DNA of 64,000 nucleotides from Streptomyces sp. NRRL F-5135 (GCF_000719775.1 NZ_JOHR01000003.1:269604-333603), one strand, 5' to 3'; counted from the stretch's first letter, positions 53,689 to 62,600 are shown. The notes: generated from the sequence alone by a model not told the origin. Made by a program: numbers and translations.

Positions 53689-55029
53689 ATGCCCGAACCG
53701 GCCGCCACCCCAGACGCCCGGGCGTCGTTGCGGAAAGTCGTCACCGCCAGCGCCCTGGGCACCACCGTCGAGTACTACGACTTCACCCTCTACGCGACCA
53801 CCGCGGCGCTGGTCTTCGACAAAATCTTCTTTCCCGACGCCTCGCCCCTGGTGGGCACCCTCGCCGCGTTCGCCACGTACTTCGTCGGCTACGCGGCCCG
53901 CCCCCTCGGCGGAATCCTCTTCGGCCACTTCGGCGACCGCCTCGGACGCAAGAACGTCCTGATCATCACCATGCTGATGATGGGCCTGGGCACCTTCGCG
54001 ATCGGCCTGCTCCCCTCCTACGACAGCATCGGCGTCGCCGCCCCGCTCCTTCTCGTCGCCATCCGGCTGCTCCAGGGGATCGGCATGGGCGGCGAGTACG
54101 GCGGCGGAGTGCTCATGGCCCTCGAATACAGCCCGCCGTCCCGGCAGGGCTTCTTCACCTCCCTGGTGCACATCGGCACTCCGGCCGGCGTCCTCGTCCC
54201 GGTGGGCCTGGTCTCCGTACTGGACACCGTTCTGCCCGCCGGGTCGTACGACTCCTGGGCCTGGCGCCTGCCCTTCCTGGCCAGCATCCTCCTGGTCGGT
54301 GTCGGCCTCTGGATGCGGCTGAACGTCACGGAGAGCCCCGAATTCGTCAAGATGCGCGAGGACCGCGAGGTCCAGAGCCTGCCCGTCCGCGAAGTGCTGA
54401 CCCGCCGGCCCATGACGGTCCTGTTCTCCGTCCTCGCCAAGATCGCGGAAAGTGGCCTGTTCAACATCTACTACGTGGTGGCGATCACCTACGTCACCAC
54501 CGAACTCGACCTGCCCAAGGGCCCCGTGCTCCTCGCCGTGCTGATCGCCTGCGCCGTCGAGTGCTGCACCCTGCCGTACTTCGGCGCGCTCTCCGACCGC
54601 GTCGGCCGCCGCAAGGTCTACATCGCGGGCGCCCTCTTCCAGGCGGTCCTCGCGGTGCCGTTCTTCCTGCTGGTCCAGACCGGCCAGTTCTGGGCCTACG
54701 TCCTGGGCATGACCCTCGGCCTCGGTGTCGGACACGGTGCGATGTACGGCGCGCAGGGAGCCCTGTTCTCCAACCTCTACCCGGTCAACGTCCGCTACAC
54801 CGGCCTCTCCGTCACCCAGCAGATCGGCGCCACCCTCGGCGGCGGCCTGTCCCCGCTCATCGGAACCGCCCTGCTGTCGGTCGCCGGCGGGCACTGGGCC
54901 TGGCTGATCGTCTACTGCGTGGGCGTCGCCCTCGTCTCCGCCCTGGCCACCACCCGGCTGCGGGCGGGCGAGGCCCACCCGCCCGGCAGCCCGGCCCCGC
55001 ACCCGGCCGAAAGGACCCCGGTTTCGTGA
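53689..55029 (+). CDS. MFS transporter, MHS family
   Basis: 446 residues, twelve helices. ASALGTTVEYYDFTLYATTA, FGDRLGRKN and GIGMGGEYGGGVLMALEYSP mark the metabolite:H+ symporter group. ATG 53689 (GGAGCGAGC upstream) preferred to a far upstream ATG. Its stop overlaps the dhaK start (GTGA), so it imports the substrate of the linked pathway; MHS members usually carry carboxylates. Confidence 0.9.
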   Translation: MPEPAATPDARASLRKVVTASALGTTVEYYDFTLYATTAALVFDKIFFPDASPLVGTLAAFATYFVGYAARPLGGILFGHFGDRLGRKNVLIITMLMMGLGTFAIGLLPSYDSIGVAAPLLLVAIRLLQGIGMGGEYGGGVLMALEYSPPSRQGFFTSLVHIGTPAGVLVPVGLVSVLDTVLPAGSYDSWAWRLPFLASILLVGVGLWMRLNVTESPEFVKMREDREVQSLPVREVLTRRPMTVLFSVLAKIAESGLFNIYYVVAITYVTTELDLPKGPVLLAVLIACAVECCTLPYFGALSDRVGRRKVYIAGALFQAVLAVPFFLLVQTGQFWAYVLGMTLGLGVGHGAMYGAQGALFSNLYPVNVRYTGLSVTQQIGATLGGGLSPLIGTALLSVAGGHWAWLIVYCVGVALVSALATTRLRAGEAHPPGSPAPHPAERTPVS

Positions 55030-56033
55030 ACAGCCTGTTCCTGCCCGACCGGAACCCCGTGGAACAGGCCCTGCGCGGCCTGACCCTGGCCCACCCCGGC
55101 CTCCTCCGCCTCAACGAGGACCCGCTGTACGTCGCCGCCCGCGACCGCCACCCCGACCGGCGCGTGGGCATCGTCTCCGGCGGCGGATCCGGCCACGAGC
55201 CCCTGCACACCGGATTCGTCGGACGCGGCATGCTGGACGCCGCCGTCCCGGGCCGCGTCTTCGCCTCGCCCCACAACCGCCAGGTCCACGAGGCGTCCCG
55301 GGACGTCGCGGGAGACGACGGCGTCCTGCACGTGGTGAAGAACTACACCGGCGACCGCATCAACTTCGGCATCGCAGCCGAACGCCTGCGCGCCGACGGC
55401 ATCCCCGTCCGCCGCGTCCTCGTCGACGACGACCTCGCCACCGAGAGCACCGAGACCGCCACGGGCCGACGTGGCACCGGTGCCACCGTGATCGTGGAGA
55501 AACTACTCGGCGGCGCCGCCGACTCCGGACTGGACCTCGATGAACTCGCCGCGCTGGGCACCGATTTCGCGGCGGCCTCGCGCAGCGTCGCCGTTGCCGC
55601 ACGCGCCCAGACCTCCCCGTCCCGCGGCGGCGAGGCGTTCGAGCTGCCTCACGGAACACTCGAATACGGCGTCGGCATCCACGGCGAGCGCGCCGCCTCG
55701 ACCCTGGCACATCCCGGCTTCGACCCACTCGTCGACCGCATGACCCGGCAGGTCCTCGACGCGCTGCCCGCGACCACGGGCTCCGTCGTCCTGCTGGTCA
55801 ACGGACTCGGCTCCACCACACTGCTGGAACTGCACGCCGTCCACGCCCGGGTGTCGGACCTTCTTCGGCGGCGCGGCCTGGACGTGGCCGGCAGGCTCGT
55901 CGGGACCTACGTTCCGGCCCTGGACATGAGCGGCTTCTCCCTCACCCTCACCGCGCTGCGCGACGACTGGGCCGACTTCTGGCAGGCCCCGGCCCGCACG
56001 CCCGCCTTCCCCGTACTGGAGCCCCGCCATTGA
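55026..56033 (+). CDS. dhaK: Dihydroxyacetone kinase subunit DhaK
   Basis: 335 residues from a GTG overlapping the transporter stop. GIVSGGGSGHEPLHTGFVGRG and VKNYTGDRINFGIAAE are signature DhaK phrases. His219 in GVGIHGE is the residue that covalently binds the carbonyl substrate. It acts with DhaL, whose gene overlaps by 4 bp. Substrate may be dihydroxyacetone or another short keto/aldo compound produced by the lyase. Confidence 0.93.
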   Translation: MNSLFLPDRNPVEQALRGLTLAHPGLLRLNEDPLYVAARDRHPDRRVGIVSGGGSGHEPLHTGFVGRGMLDAAVPGRVFASPHNRQVHEASRDVAGDDGVLHVVKNYTGDRINFGIAAERLRADGIPVRRVLVDDDLATESTETATGRRGTGATVIVEKLLGGAADSGLDLDELAALGTDFAAASRSVAVAARAQTSPSRGGEAFELPHGTLEYGVGIHGERAASTLAHPGFDPLVDRMTRQVLDALPATTGSVVLLVNGLGSTTLLELHAVHARVSDLLRRRGLDVAGRLVGTYVPALDMSGFSLTLTALRDDWADFWQAPARTPAFPVLEPRH

Positions 56034-56698
56034 GCAACGACCAGCGACTCGTCCTGCGCACCTACGCGCGGGCCGCAGGCACCGCACACGACACGCTCAC
56101 CGCCCTCGACCAGATCTCCGGCGACGGCGACTTCGGCGACAACCTGCGCGAAGGACTCGACCTCGTCGCGTCCGCGCTGGACACCCGCCCCGCCGAACCA
56201 CCCTTCGCCGTGGCCGCCGAGGTCTTCCTCGACGAGGTCGGCGGCACCAGCGGCCCCCTGCTGGGGCTCCTGTTCCAGGAGATCGCACGGGCCCTCGCCG
56301 CTCACGACGACGACCACGAGGCCTGGCGCGCCGGTGTCCGCGAAGGACTCGCCGCCATCCAACGGGTCGGGGAGGCCGAACCCGGAGACCGCACGATGGT
56401 GGACGCCCTGGCCCCCGCCCGGGACGCCCTGGACGCCGGCGCGGACCTGCGGGACGTCGCCCTCGCCGCCCTGAACGGCGCCCGGGTCACCGCCTCCCTG
56501 CGCGCCCGCCGGGGCCGCGCCTCCTACGTCGGCCGGCGCGCCCTCGGCTCACCGGACCCCGGGGCGATGGGCGTCGCGCTGCTGTTCTGGTCCCTGGCGC
56601 GGGCGCGGGACCGCTCGCCGGTCGAGCTCGGGGAGCTTCTCACGTCCGCGAACCCCTCGGAGCGCGAGTCCGGAGGGGACTCACCCGTACCGGACTGA
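56030..56698 (+). CDS. dhaL: Dihydroxyacetone kinase subunit DhaL
   Basis: 222 residues from a TTG start overlapping dhaK. Mg-ADP-binding aspartates Asp27, Asp32 and Asp34 lie in ALDQISGDGDFGDNL; DRTMVDALAPARDAL and GRASYVGRR complete the nucleotide site. No DhaM (phosphotransferase) gene is nearby, so ATP-dependent action of DhaKL or a distant DhaM is expected. The last ~20 residues are a hydrophilic tail. Confidence 0.92.
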   Translation: MSNDQRLVLRTYARAAGTAHDTLTALDQISGDGDFGDNLREGLDLVASALDTRPAEPPFAVAAEVFLDEVGGTSGPLLGLLFQEIARALAAHDDDHEAWRAGVREGLAAIQRVGEAEPGDRTMVDALAPARDALDAGADLRDVALAALNGARVTASLRARRGRASYVGRRALGSPDPGAMGVALLFWSLARARDRSPVELGELLTSANPSERESGGDSPVPD

Positions 56699-56735
56699 CG
56701 CCGTCGTGGTGCGGGCGGCCGGGCAGCGCCACCGA

Positions 56736-57100
56736 TCACTGGAACGCCGGCAGGACTTCCTTGACGAACAGCTCCAACGACGCGCGTTTCTCGTGGTGCG
56801 GCAGGCTGGTGTCGATCCAGAAGCTGTACGTGTCGACGCCCGAGTTCTTCGTAGGCGCGAAGCCGCTCGACGACTTCGGCCGGGGCCCCGATCACCGAGG
56901 TCCGGCGCAGCGACTCCGGCCGGAACTCCGGCCGGTCCTCGAACTTCGCCTCCGGACTGGGGTCGAGGAACCCGTTCCGGGGGGGGGCGCTCTTGTTGCC
57001 GAACCACGCGTCGAAGGGCCGGTAGAAGCGGTTGATCGCCTCCGCCGCCGGGCGCCAGCCGCCCGGCTCGTCGGGGGAGTGGAGATGCGTGTGCCGAGCT
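56736..57100 (-). pseudogene. C-terminal relic of a luciferase-like flavin monooxygenase
   Basis: Reads WRPAAEAINRFYRPFDAWF, VIGAPAEVVERLRAYEELG, then after a one-base shift near 56840 TYSFWIDTSLPHHEK to TGA 56736. The ITG/VIGAPAEV phrase is typical of LLM-family C-termini. The 5' part is lost where transposase sequence begins near 57100. A nine-G run at 56979-56987 stays in frame. Confidence 0.7.
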
Positions 57101-57153
57101 TGACTCTGTCGGGGTTCTTGGAGTTTCCCGGCGCAACGGCATGATCAACGGGC

Positions 57154-58423
57154 ATGCTCGGGGCTGTTCCGCAGGCCGATGCAGTTGTCGAGGTGTCCGT
57201 TGTCGCTTCGCCCCCGTTCCGGTGAGCAAGTCCCGTCTCTGACCGCGCAGATCGCGCGGGCGAGCAATCCGGACGGTACGACGGCGGTATGGGTGCGGGA
57301 CCGGTTGGACGGGCTGTGGCACGACGAGGACTTCGCTGACTATTCCTTCCGAGAGCGCCTCGCCCAGGGCGACCGCGCCGACCGTCTCCTCGACCTCGCA
57401 CTCGCCCGCCTGAAGGAGGCCGGACTCGTGCGCGAACGCACCACGCAGCGCACCGACTCCACCCACGTCCTGGCCGCGGTGCGCGACCTGACCCGGCTGG
57501 AACTGGTCACCGAGGCGGTCCGTGCCGCGCTGGAAGAAGTCGCCCGCACGGCCGGGCACCTGGGCCGTCCTGGTCGACGAAGACTGGGGGTGCCGCTACG
57601 GCCGCCCGGTCCGCCTGGGCAAGAACCCCACCCGGCCCAAAACCAGGATCCTCGCCGCCGGCGACGACGCCTGCCACCTGCTGGAACGCCTCCACCGGCA
57701 CGAACCGGGCTACCGGCCCGGCCCGCAGGCCGAGGCCCTGCGGCAGATAGTCGTGCAGAACTACTACCGCGACGCGGCAGGCCGACTGCGCTGGCGGACT
57801 GCCGACGACGGTGGGCTGCCGCCCTCCTCCTCGGCGATCGTCTCCCCTTACGACACCACGGCGCGCTACGTCCGTCACGGGCACATCATCCGCTGGAAGG
57901 GGTTCGCCGCGCATGTCACCGAGACGTGTGCCTCCGACAGCGCCAACGTGATCACGGACGTGGCCACCACCTCTGCCGCCACGAACGACGGCCACCTCCC
58001 TGGTCCACCTGGAACGAGGCGAGCACGAACACCAGGTCGCTGTCAGCGGGCCACTACCGGACAACCCCCACCCGCCGGCACCGCCAGAACGAGGGCTTCG
58101 ACCGGGACGACTTCCACATCGACTTCGACCGCCAGCAGGTCACTTGCCCCCAGGGCCAGGTCAGCGCGGGCTGGCACGGCCCCTACCCGACGTCCTCGCC
58201 CACCGCCGCGCCGCTGATCGCGGTGCGGTTCACCAAGAGCCAGTGCCGCCCCTGCCCGGTCCGCACCCGCTGCACCAGCACCGCCGACAGCGCCCGGACC
58301 GTGGGTTTTCCCCACGAGAACTCCGCGACCTGCAAATCCGTGTCCGCGCCGAGCAACAGACCCCCGACTGGAAGACCCGCTACGCGGTCCGCTCCGGAGT
58401 CGAGGGCACCATCAACGAGTTCG
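57154..58423 (+). mobile_element. Degenerate IS1182-family transposase
   Basis: Pieces in three frames: [20 protein letters not shown] and [15 protein letters not shown] (first), [18 protein letters not shown] and [12 protein letters not shown] (second), [18 protein letters not shown] and [10 protein letters not shown] (third), then back to a frame with [14 protein letters not shown]. An internal deletion joins the N-terminal and central parts, and the 3' end stops at 58423. Family is clear from the TDSTHV and C-x2-C-x4-C regions; it cannot transpose. No terminal inverted repeats could be matched. Confidence 0.78.
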
Positions 58424-58429
58424 ATCGCA

Positions 58430-58840
58430 GTGGCCCTGCAGGCACTCGGGCAGAGCGCCGGCGGCCCGGAGCGGGTACCGACCGGGGTGCTCCTGGGGCA
58501 TCTGGAAGCGCCGGCGCCGCATCTGCGGGAGCTGGCTGGGTGGGTGGTCGGTGACGAACTGGCCGGGGCCGTCGACATCGATCCAGGGACCGTCGACGCG
58601 GACGATCCTCTGATCGGGATGTGGTTGTGGCTGACCCTGACCTGGCTCGCGCTATCCTCGCTGGATCCCGGGCCCGAGCGGCGACGGTGGGACGGGATGT
58701 CCTGTGCGATGGGCCGCGGCCTGCCGGACCCGGCCGTTGACCTCGTCGGGCACTGGGCGGCGCGCGCGGTGGGCCTGGCCCTCGCCCAAGAACGAGCGGC
58801 CCACCGGCCCGGCGCCCGGGTGCGGATTCTGAGGGAATAG
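58430..58840 (+). CDS. Unknown protein, probably 5'-truncated
   Basis: 136 residues from GTG 58430 to TAG. It starts right at the transposase break, suggesting the true 5' end was lost. A Trp-rich hydrophobic helix ([20 protein letters not shown]) lies mid-protein; the end is Arg/Ala-rich. No family recognised. It may be expressed only if a promoter survives in the IS remnant. Confidence 0.45.
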   Translation: MALQALGQSAGGPERVPTGVLLGHLEAPAPHLRELAGWVVGDELAGAVDIDPGTVDADDPLIGMWLWLTLTWLALSSLDPGPERRRWDGMSCAMGRGLPDPAVDLVGHWAARAVGLALAQERAAHRPGARVRILRE

Positions 58841-58877
58841 GCACTCAGGGGAGTTCGAACAGGCTCTCGCGCCCCAG

Positions 58878-59021
58878 TTACCATTTCCCTGCTGAGATTC
58901 CCCACAGGAAGATGCCGATCAGAACCAACCAGAACAGACATCCGCAACCGGGGCTGCAGCTCATACCGGCGTTCCAGCCGCCTAAGGCTGCGTTGGTGTT
59001 GCTGCTTCTGCCATCGAACAT
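58878..59021 (-). CDS. 47-residue Cys-rich membrane micro-protein
   Basis: ATG 59021-59019 to TAA 58880-58878. A polar N-terminus (FDGRSSNTNAALGGWNAGM) is followed by the Cys cluster CSPGCGC and then one clear hydrophobic helix (LFWLVLIGIFLWGI) with a short basic end. Leu13 is TTA (58983-58985). The composition (Cys, Trp, Asn, TTA) is unlike random GC-rich shadow sequence. Upstream bases AAGGACTGGGGGG could serve as ribosome site. Same strand as, and 194 bp downstream of, the 331-residue membrane protein; function unknown. Confidence 0.6.
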   Translation of the reverse strand: MFDGRSSNTNAALGGWNAGMSCSPGCGCLFWLVLIGIFLWGISAGKW

Positions 59022-59215
59022 GAGCCCCCCAGTCCTTCGAGTGGTCGGACGATTCTTCGATCAGAGGGAAGAGCCGTCATGGGTGTGTCGTCCGGGCCCT
59101 TTACCTCCGCCGGGCACGCCCTACCGAAGCCGGAGCATCGTTCGCGATGCTCCGACTTCGGAGACAGGTTCTGAACAAGCTCGCGAGGCAGGTCGAGAGC
59201 CAGGGCTTCGGCGGG

Positions 59216-60211
59216 TCAGGCGTTTTGAACCTGCTGGGCGCGGGCGGCGACCATCGAGGCCAGCTGCTCGAACTCCGCGCTCCATTCCGGGTCATCGGGT
59301 ACCACCGGATTGTATTCCAGCTCGACGAGGACGGTGCCGACGCGGAGCACAGCATGGGCTGTCGTCTCGTCGAGGTCGATGTTGTAGTGGGTGATCGCGG
59401 CGCGCTGGTCGCCAAGCTCTGGAAGGGGGATCTCCTTCGCCTTGTTGTTGGCGACGCCCGACCGGGTTTCCTCGAATCCCTTCGAGGTCAGCGTCACGCT
59501 GGGGCAGGACCACACGGTGAACAGAGCGGCGACCACCGTTCCCTCACTGTCACGCCCGTAGGCCGTGTTGAATCTCGCATCGGCCCCCGAGCACCCGTTG
59601 TCCTCGTCTTTCCCTGTCCTGACAGGCCCGGACCTCTCCCAGCCGGACGGCATGCTCGTCAGGTCCGGAACCACCCGCTTGATCTCACTGACGTTCAGGG
59701 CTCGCACGGCATGGCGGGCACTGTCGTCCTGCGATGATTCGGGGGAGTCGTCGACAATGATCAGCTGTTTGCCCCCGTACACGGCCAGCACGACCAGGGC
59801 CAGTAGCAGCGCGGCCCCCAGACTGATGAGTGCCTGCCCGCCCCGGGTGTTGTTGATGGTCAGCGGGCCGAGGGCGATGGAGCTGCGCGTCACCTGGCTG
59901 CCGGTGATCAGCAGGCTGCCCGTGGCGTTGGTTCCCGGTGCGGTCAGTTGCAGTTGCAGCTGACGCCGCAGTTCCGGGTCCGCCTCGATCTCCTCCTGGA
60001 CCACGGACCGGGCCGTGTCCTGTGCGGCCGGGTCCTCCGGAGCCTGGTTCAGCGTGTCCAGTGCCACCCGCCCCCGGTCCGTTGAGGCCAGCCGGGCGTG
60101 TAAGGCATCGGCGACCGCGGTTCCGGCGCTCTGACCGACCGCGCCCGCTGCTCCGGTCGCCGTCGCGGTCATGACCGCGACGGCCATGGCCGCCAATTCA
60201 GATGTCCCCAT
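59216..60211 (-). CDS. Single-pass membrane protein with helical N-domain and outer sensor-like domain
   Basis: 331 residues. An Ala/Gly-rich start and helical, acidic N-domain (~1-90) are followed by a Gly/Ser/Thr beta-like segment with GPLTINNTRGG (115-125), one helix (~127-146, ISLGAALLLALVVLAVYGG) and an outer domain of ~180 residues with two Cys (NGCSGADARF, FTVWSCPSV) likely disulfide-bonded. From memory, similar N-domains precede variable domains in Streptomyces proteins. Leu37 is TTA (60101-60103). Function unknown; regulatory or conflict-related roles are speculation. Confidence 0.72.
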   Translation of the reverse strand: MGTSELAAMAVAVMTATATGAAGAVGQSAGTAVADALHARLASTDRGRVALDTLNQAPEDPAAQDTARSVVQEEIEADPELRRQLQLQLTAPGTNATGSLLITGSQVTRSSIALGPLTINNTRGGQALISLGAALLLALVVLAVYGGKQLIIVDDSPESSQDDSARHAVRALNVSEIKRVVPDLTSMPSGWERSGPVRTGKDEDNGCSGADARFNTAYGRDSEGTVVAALFTVWSCPSVTLTSKGFEETRSGVANNKAKEIPLPELGDQRAAITHYNIDLDETTAHAVLRVGTVLVELEYNPVVPDDPEWSAEFEQLASMVAARAQQVQNA

Positions 60212-60361
60212 GCACTCCCCCGGTTCCGATGCTCGGCGCCCTCGAGGCTCCGCGCCCCGGTTTCGTTATCGCCATGCACGCGACATTCGGCGTGGCACGC
60301 TCCACTGTCACCTCCGCCGGGCGGCCTGGTCTTTAGCCGCGAGCGCAGACATCCTGTGCAT

Positions 60362-61372
60362 TCAGCGCACGGTGGCCTGGACCTCGCTCGGCGAGACCCC
60401 GTAGGTCCTGCGGAAGGCTCGGCTGAAGTCCGCAGGGTGGCGGAAGCCCCAGCGCAGGGCGGTCTCGCCGATCGTGCGGTGATGCAGGCGGGGCTCGGTC
60501 AGATCGGCGTGGCAACGCTCCAGGCGGCGGCGCCGGATGGTGGCGGCGACGGACTCCGGCTCGCCCCGGAAGAGGTGGTGGAGGGTGCGTACCGAGATGT
60601 GGTGGTGGGCGGCGATGGCCGCCGGGTCCAGCAACGGGTCGGTGAGGTGGTGGTCGATAAAGGCGCTGATCCGGGCGAGGAGTGCCGTTCTGCGCGCCTC
60701 GGCGGGCACCGAGTGTTGGTCGCCTATCCCCGCCGCGAGAAGGGACGCGGCCAGGTCCGCCCCGATGGCGCAGAGCCGGGCAAGCTCGGCGGGGCCCGCG
60801 GTGCGGGCGGCCTCCGGCAGGGAGGTCAGATAGGGACCAAGCAGGGCGCCGGAGCCGGACTTGCTGGGCAGCGGCTCGGCCAGCAGGCGGTCGGCGCGGC
60901 CGTAGGCCAGGGGGTGGAGAGTGCGGGGGAGGCGCAGCAGGGTTAGGCGGACGGGGCCGCCATTGTCCAGGAAGTCGAAGGCCAAAGGCTTCGAACTGGA
61001 GAGCAGGGCCATGTCGCCGGGACCGAGGCACGCGACGCCGCGGGCCTGCTCCAGGCGGACCACGCTCTCCCGGACCAGCAGCAGGAAGTAGTCCTCGGGG
61101 TCTCCACGGCGGATGTGGGCGGGGGAACGCTGCGCGGTCATGGGGGAGAAGTCGAAGGCCGCGACCTGGCTGTGCGGGAGCCCCACGGCCTCTACCCATC
61201 CCCGGAAACGGTTTGCGTGCGGACTTCGGGTCGACACAGGCATGACCTCGTGGCCGACCATGTCGTTCCACCAGCCGAAGCGGTCCGGCACCGCAATGTC
61301 GTCGGTGTCCACCGCCACCACCGGCCCCACCGCCGTGGCGTCCTTCCTTACCATCTCCCTGAGACTTGGCAT
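60362..61372 (-). CDS. AraC-family transcriptional regulator
   Basis: 336 residues from ATG 61372. An N-terminal AraC_binding_2-type domain (RFGWWNDMVGHEVMP, ARGVACLGPGDMALLSSSKP) precedes two C-terminal HTHs (LDPAAIAAHHHISVRTLHHL; IGETALRWGFRHPADFSRAF). Spelling and length fit the large actinobacterial group near NimR/FeaR-like regulators. Its target is not adjacent. The 150-bp gap to the membrane protein at 60211 shows no clear operator. Confidence 0.9.
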   Translation of the reverse strand: MPSLREMVRKDATAVGPVVAVDTDDIAVPDRFGWWNDMVGHEVMPVSTRSPHANRFRGWVEAVGLPHSQVAAFDFSPMTAQRSPAHIRRGDPEDYFLLLVRESVVRLEQARGVACLGPGDMALLSSSKPLAFDFLDNGGPVRLTLLRLPRTLHPLAYGRADRLLAEPLPSKSGSGALLGPYLTSLPEAARTAGPAELARLCAIGADLAASLLAAGIGDQHSVPAEARRTALLARISAFIDHHLTDPLLDPAAIAAHHHISVRTLHHLFRGEPESVAATIRRRRLERCHADLTEPRLHHRTIGETALRWGFRHPADFSRAFRRTYGVSPSEVQATVR

Positions 61373-61545
61373 GCAACGATAGTGCCTGGCAAAGGAGTTG
61401 ACTGAGTAGTAGGTGCAAGGCCACTCCCCCTGTTCGTTCTGCTGCTTGCTGCCTGGCACCGTAACGATCCCCGGAAAGCGAGCACAGGGGCATCAGCGGC
61501 TGTGGGAGGGGAAGTTGCGCTGCTCGGCCATGCCGGGCTGGGCTG

Positions 61546-61806
61546 TCAGGTCAATGCACGGGTGATGGTGGTGGTGTACGGGGCGACCTCGGACGGCGGC
61601 GTGGCCGTCCAGGGCCCAAGGACCCGCCAGCCCTACTTCTCTAGAGTCTGGGTGGCGGCGACGGGGTCGAAGGCCTCGTCCGGGCCGATCCCGGTGCAGT
61701 AGCCGAGCGGCCCCTCCTGCGGGTGGTCGACGTAAATGTGCCAGTCGGTGTCGTACTCCGCCCGCGCGGTCAGCACGAGTTCCGCGGTGGTCTGCTGCTC
61801 CGTCAT
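61546..61806 (-). pseudogene. Small protein gene interrupted by an amber codon
   Basis: ATG 61806 opens a 57-residue frame (TTAELVLTARAEYDTDWHIY, VDHPQEGPLGYCTGIGPDEA) to TAG 61635-61633. The same frame then continues sensibly (GWRVLGPWTATPPSEVAPYT) to TGA 61546. Without the TAG the product would be 86 residues. The downstream part looks like a natural continuation, so one base change probably broke the gene. Family unknown. Confidence 0.55.
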
Positions 61807-61963
61807 GCGCGGCAGCGTACGGTGCCAACTGCCCTGGCATGCGACGGATTCAGCGATCCCGCCCGGAACGTATGACGGTGCTGGACAACCCCGGCCAGGC
61901 GAGAGGGCTTCGCAGCAGGCCGACTTACCGATTCCGCTCGTCGTATGCGGCCTTCACCGCGCC

Positions 61964-62143
61964 CTAGGCGAACGAGGCCAGCAGCCCGCGTCCAAGACCG
62001 CCCAGGGCCCACGCGGTGACCGCTTCGGACACCAAGGTGAAGATGACCAGTCCGGTGACGGCGTAGATGACGAGTGTTACTGCGACCGGTGGGACGCGAT
62101 ACCACCACGGCGTCGGCTGCGTGTTTCCCCTCGATTGCTCCAT
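61964..62143 (-). CDS. Small membrane protein, two helices
   Basis: 59 residues from ATG 62143: a polar start (MEQSRGNTQPTPWWYRVPP) and hydrophobic stretches VAVTLVIYAVTGLVIFTLV and AVTAWALGGLGRGLLASF. Plausible codon use and a clear topology, but no recognised family and a weak ribosome site. Confidence 0.45.
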   Translation of the reverse strand: MEQSRGNTQPTPWWYRVPPVAVTLVIYAVTGLVIFTLVSEAVTAWALGGLGRGLLASFA

Positions 62144-62442
62144 GACAGCAGTATCCCAGGGCCTGTTGTACCCGTAACGGATGAACTGTCTGGCCACGAG
62201 CCGGCGAAGGGGCGGGAGGGCCATACAGAGTGGCATTCCGTTCCGCACGCACCAGATGCGCGCGGAACGGCCTTCAACGACCGATGGACGGCGCGTCGTA
62301 CGGGACGGGAGGCAGCCGCAGGAGTCGCTCCCCGCAGGAGGCGGCCGAGCAGTTCGCCGTCAGTAGAGAGATCGTGAAAGTGCACATCGGCCAGACGGTT
62401 CGCTGAGCCGATATCGGAGGCGGCCCCGGCCACTGGACGCCC
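62144..62442. other. About 300 bp without a supported gene
   Basis: Upstream of the twin dyads. A minus-strand frame includes RLADVHFHDLSTDGELLG, which looks slightly protein-like, but has no credible start or family. Confidence 0.4.
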
Positions 62443-62507
62443 CTGTCCGGGACAGGGACGGCGCACTTCTGTGACCAGGCCAGTCGCGTTTTCTCTGTCC
62501 CGGACAG
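62443..62507. promoter_or_regulatory. Twin operator dyads CTGTCC-N-GGACAG
   Basis: CTGTCCGGGACAG (62443-62455; extends to 8-bp arms at 62441-62457) and CTGTCCCGGACAG (62495-62507) are exact reverse complements. Centres are 52 bp apart, five helical turns, upstream of the secreted-protein gene at 62601. A regulator binding both on the same face is likely. Confidence 0.68.
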
Positions 62508-62600
62508 GTCACGTGCCTAGACGCGCCGATGGTTCCTGCCCAGCCTTGTGGACCAGACGCCTCGGAGGCGTACTCCCGAATTCCACCCCGAGAGGAAAAC

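Noticed and set aside
57100..57160. Terminal inverted repeat of the IS1182-like element
   Set aside because: No matching repeat could be found at the 3' break (58423), so the ends cannot be defined.
59216..60211. Naming the 331-residue protein as part of a defence system
   Set aside because: The N-domain recalls actinobacterial effector-associated regions, but no effector, NTPase or nuclease is encoded nearby.
62077..62466. Minus-strand frame with a protein-like stretch (RLADVHFHDLSTDGELLG)
   Set aside because: No ribosome site, no family match, and it would overlap the dyads and the small membrane ORF.
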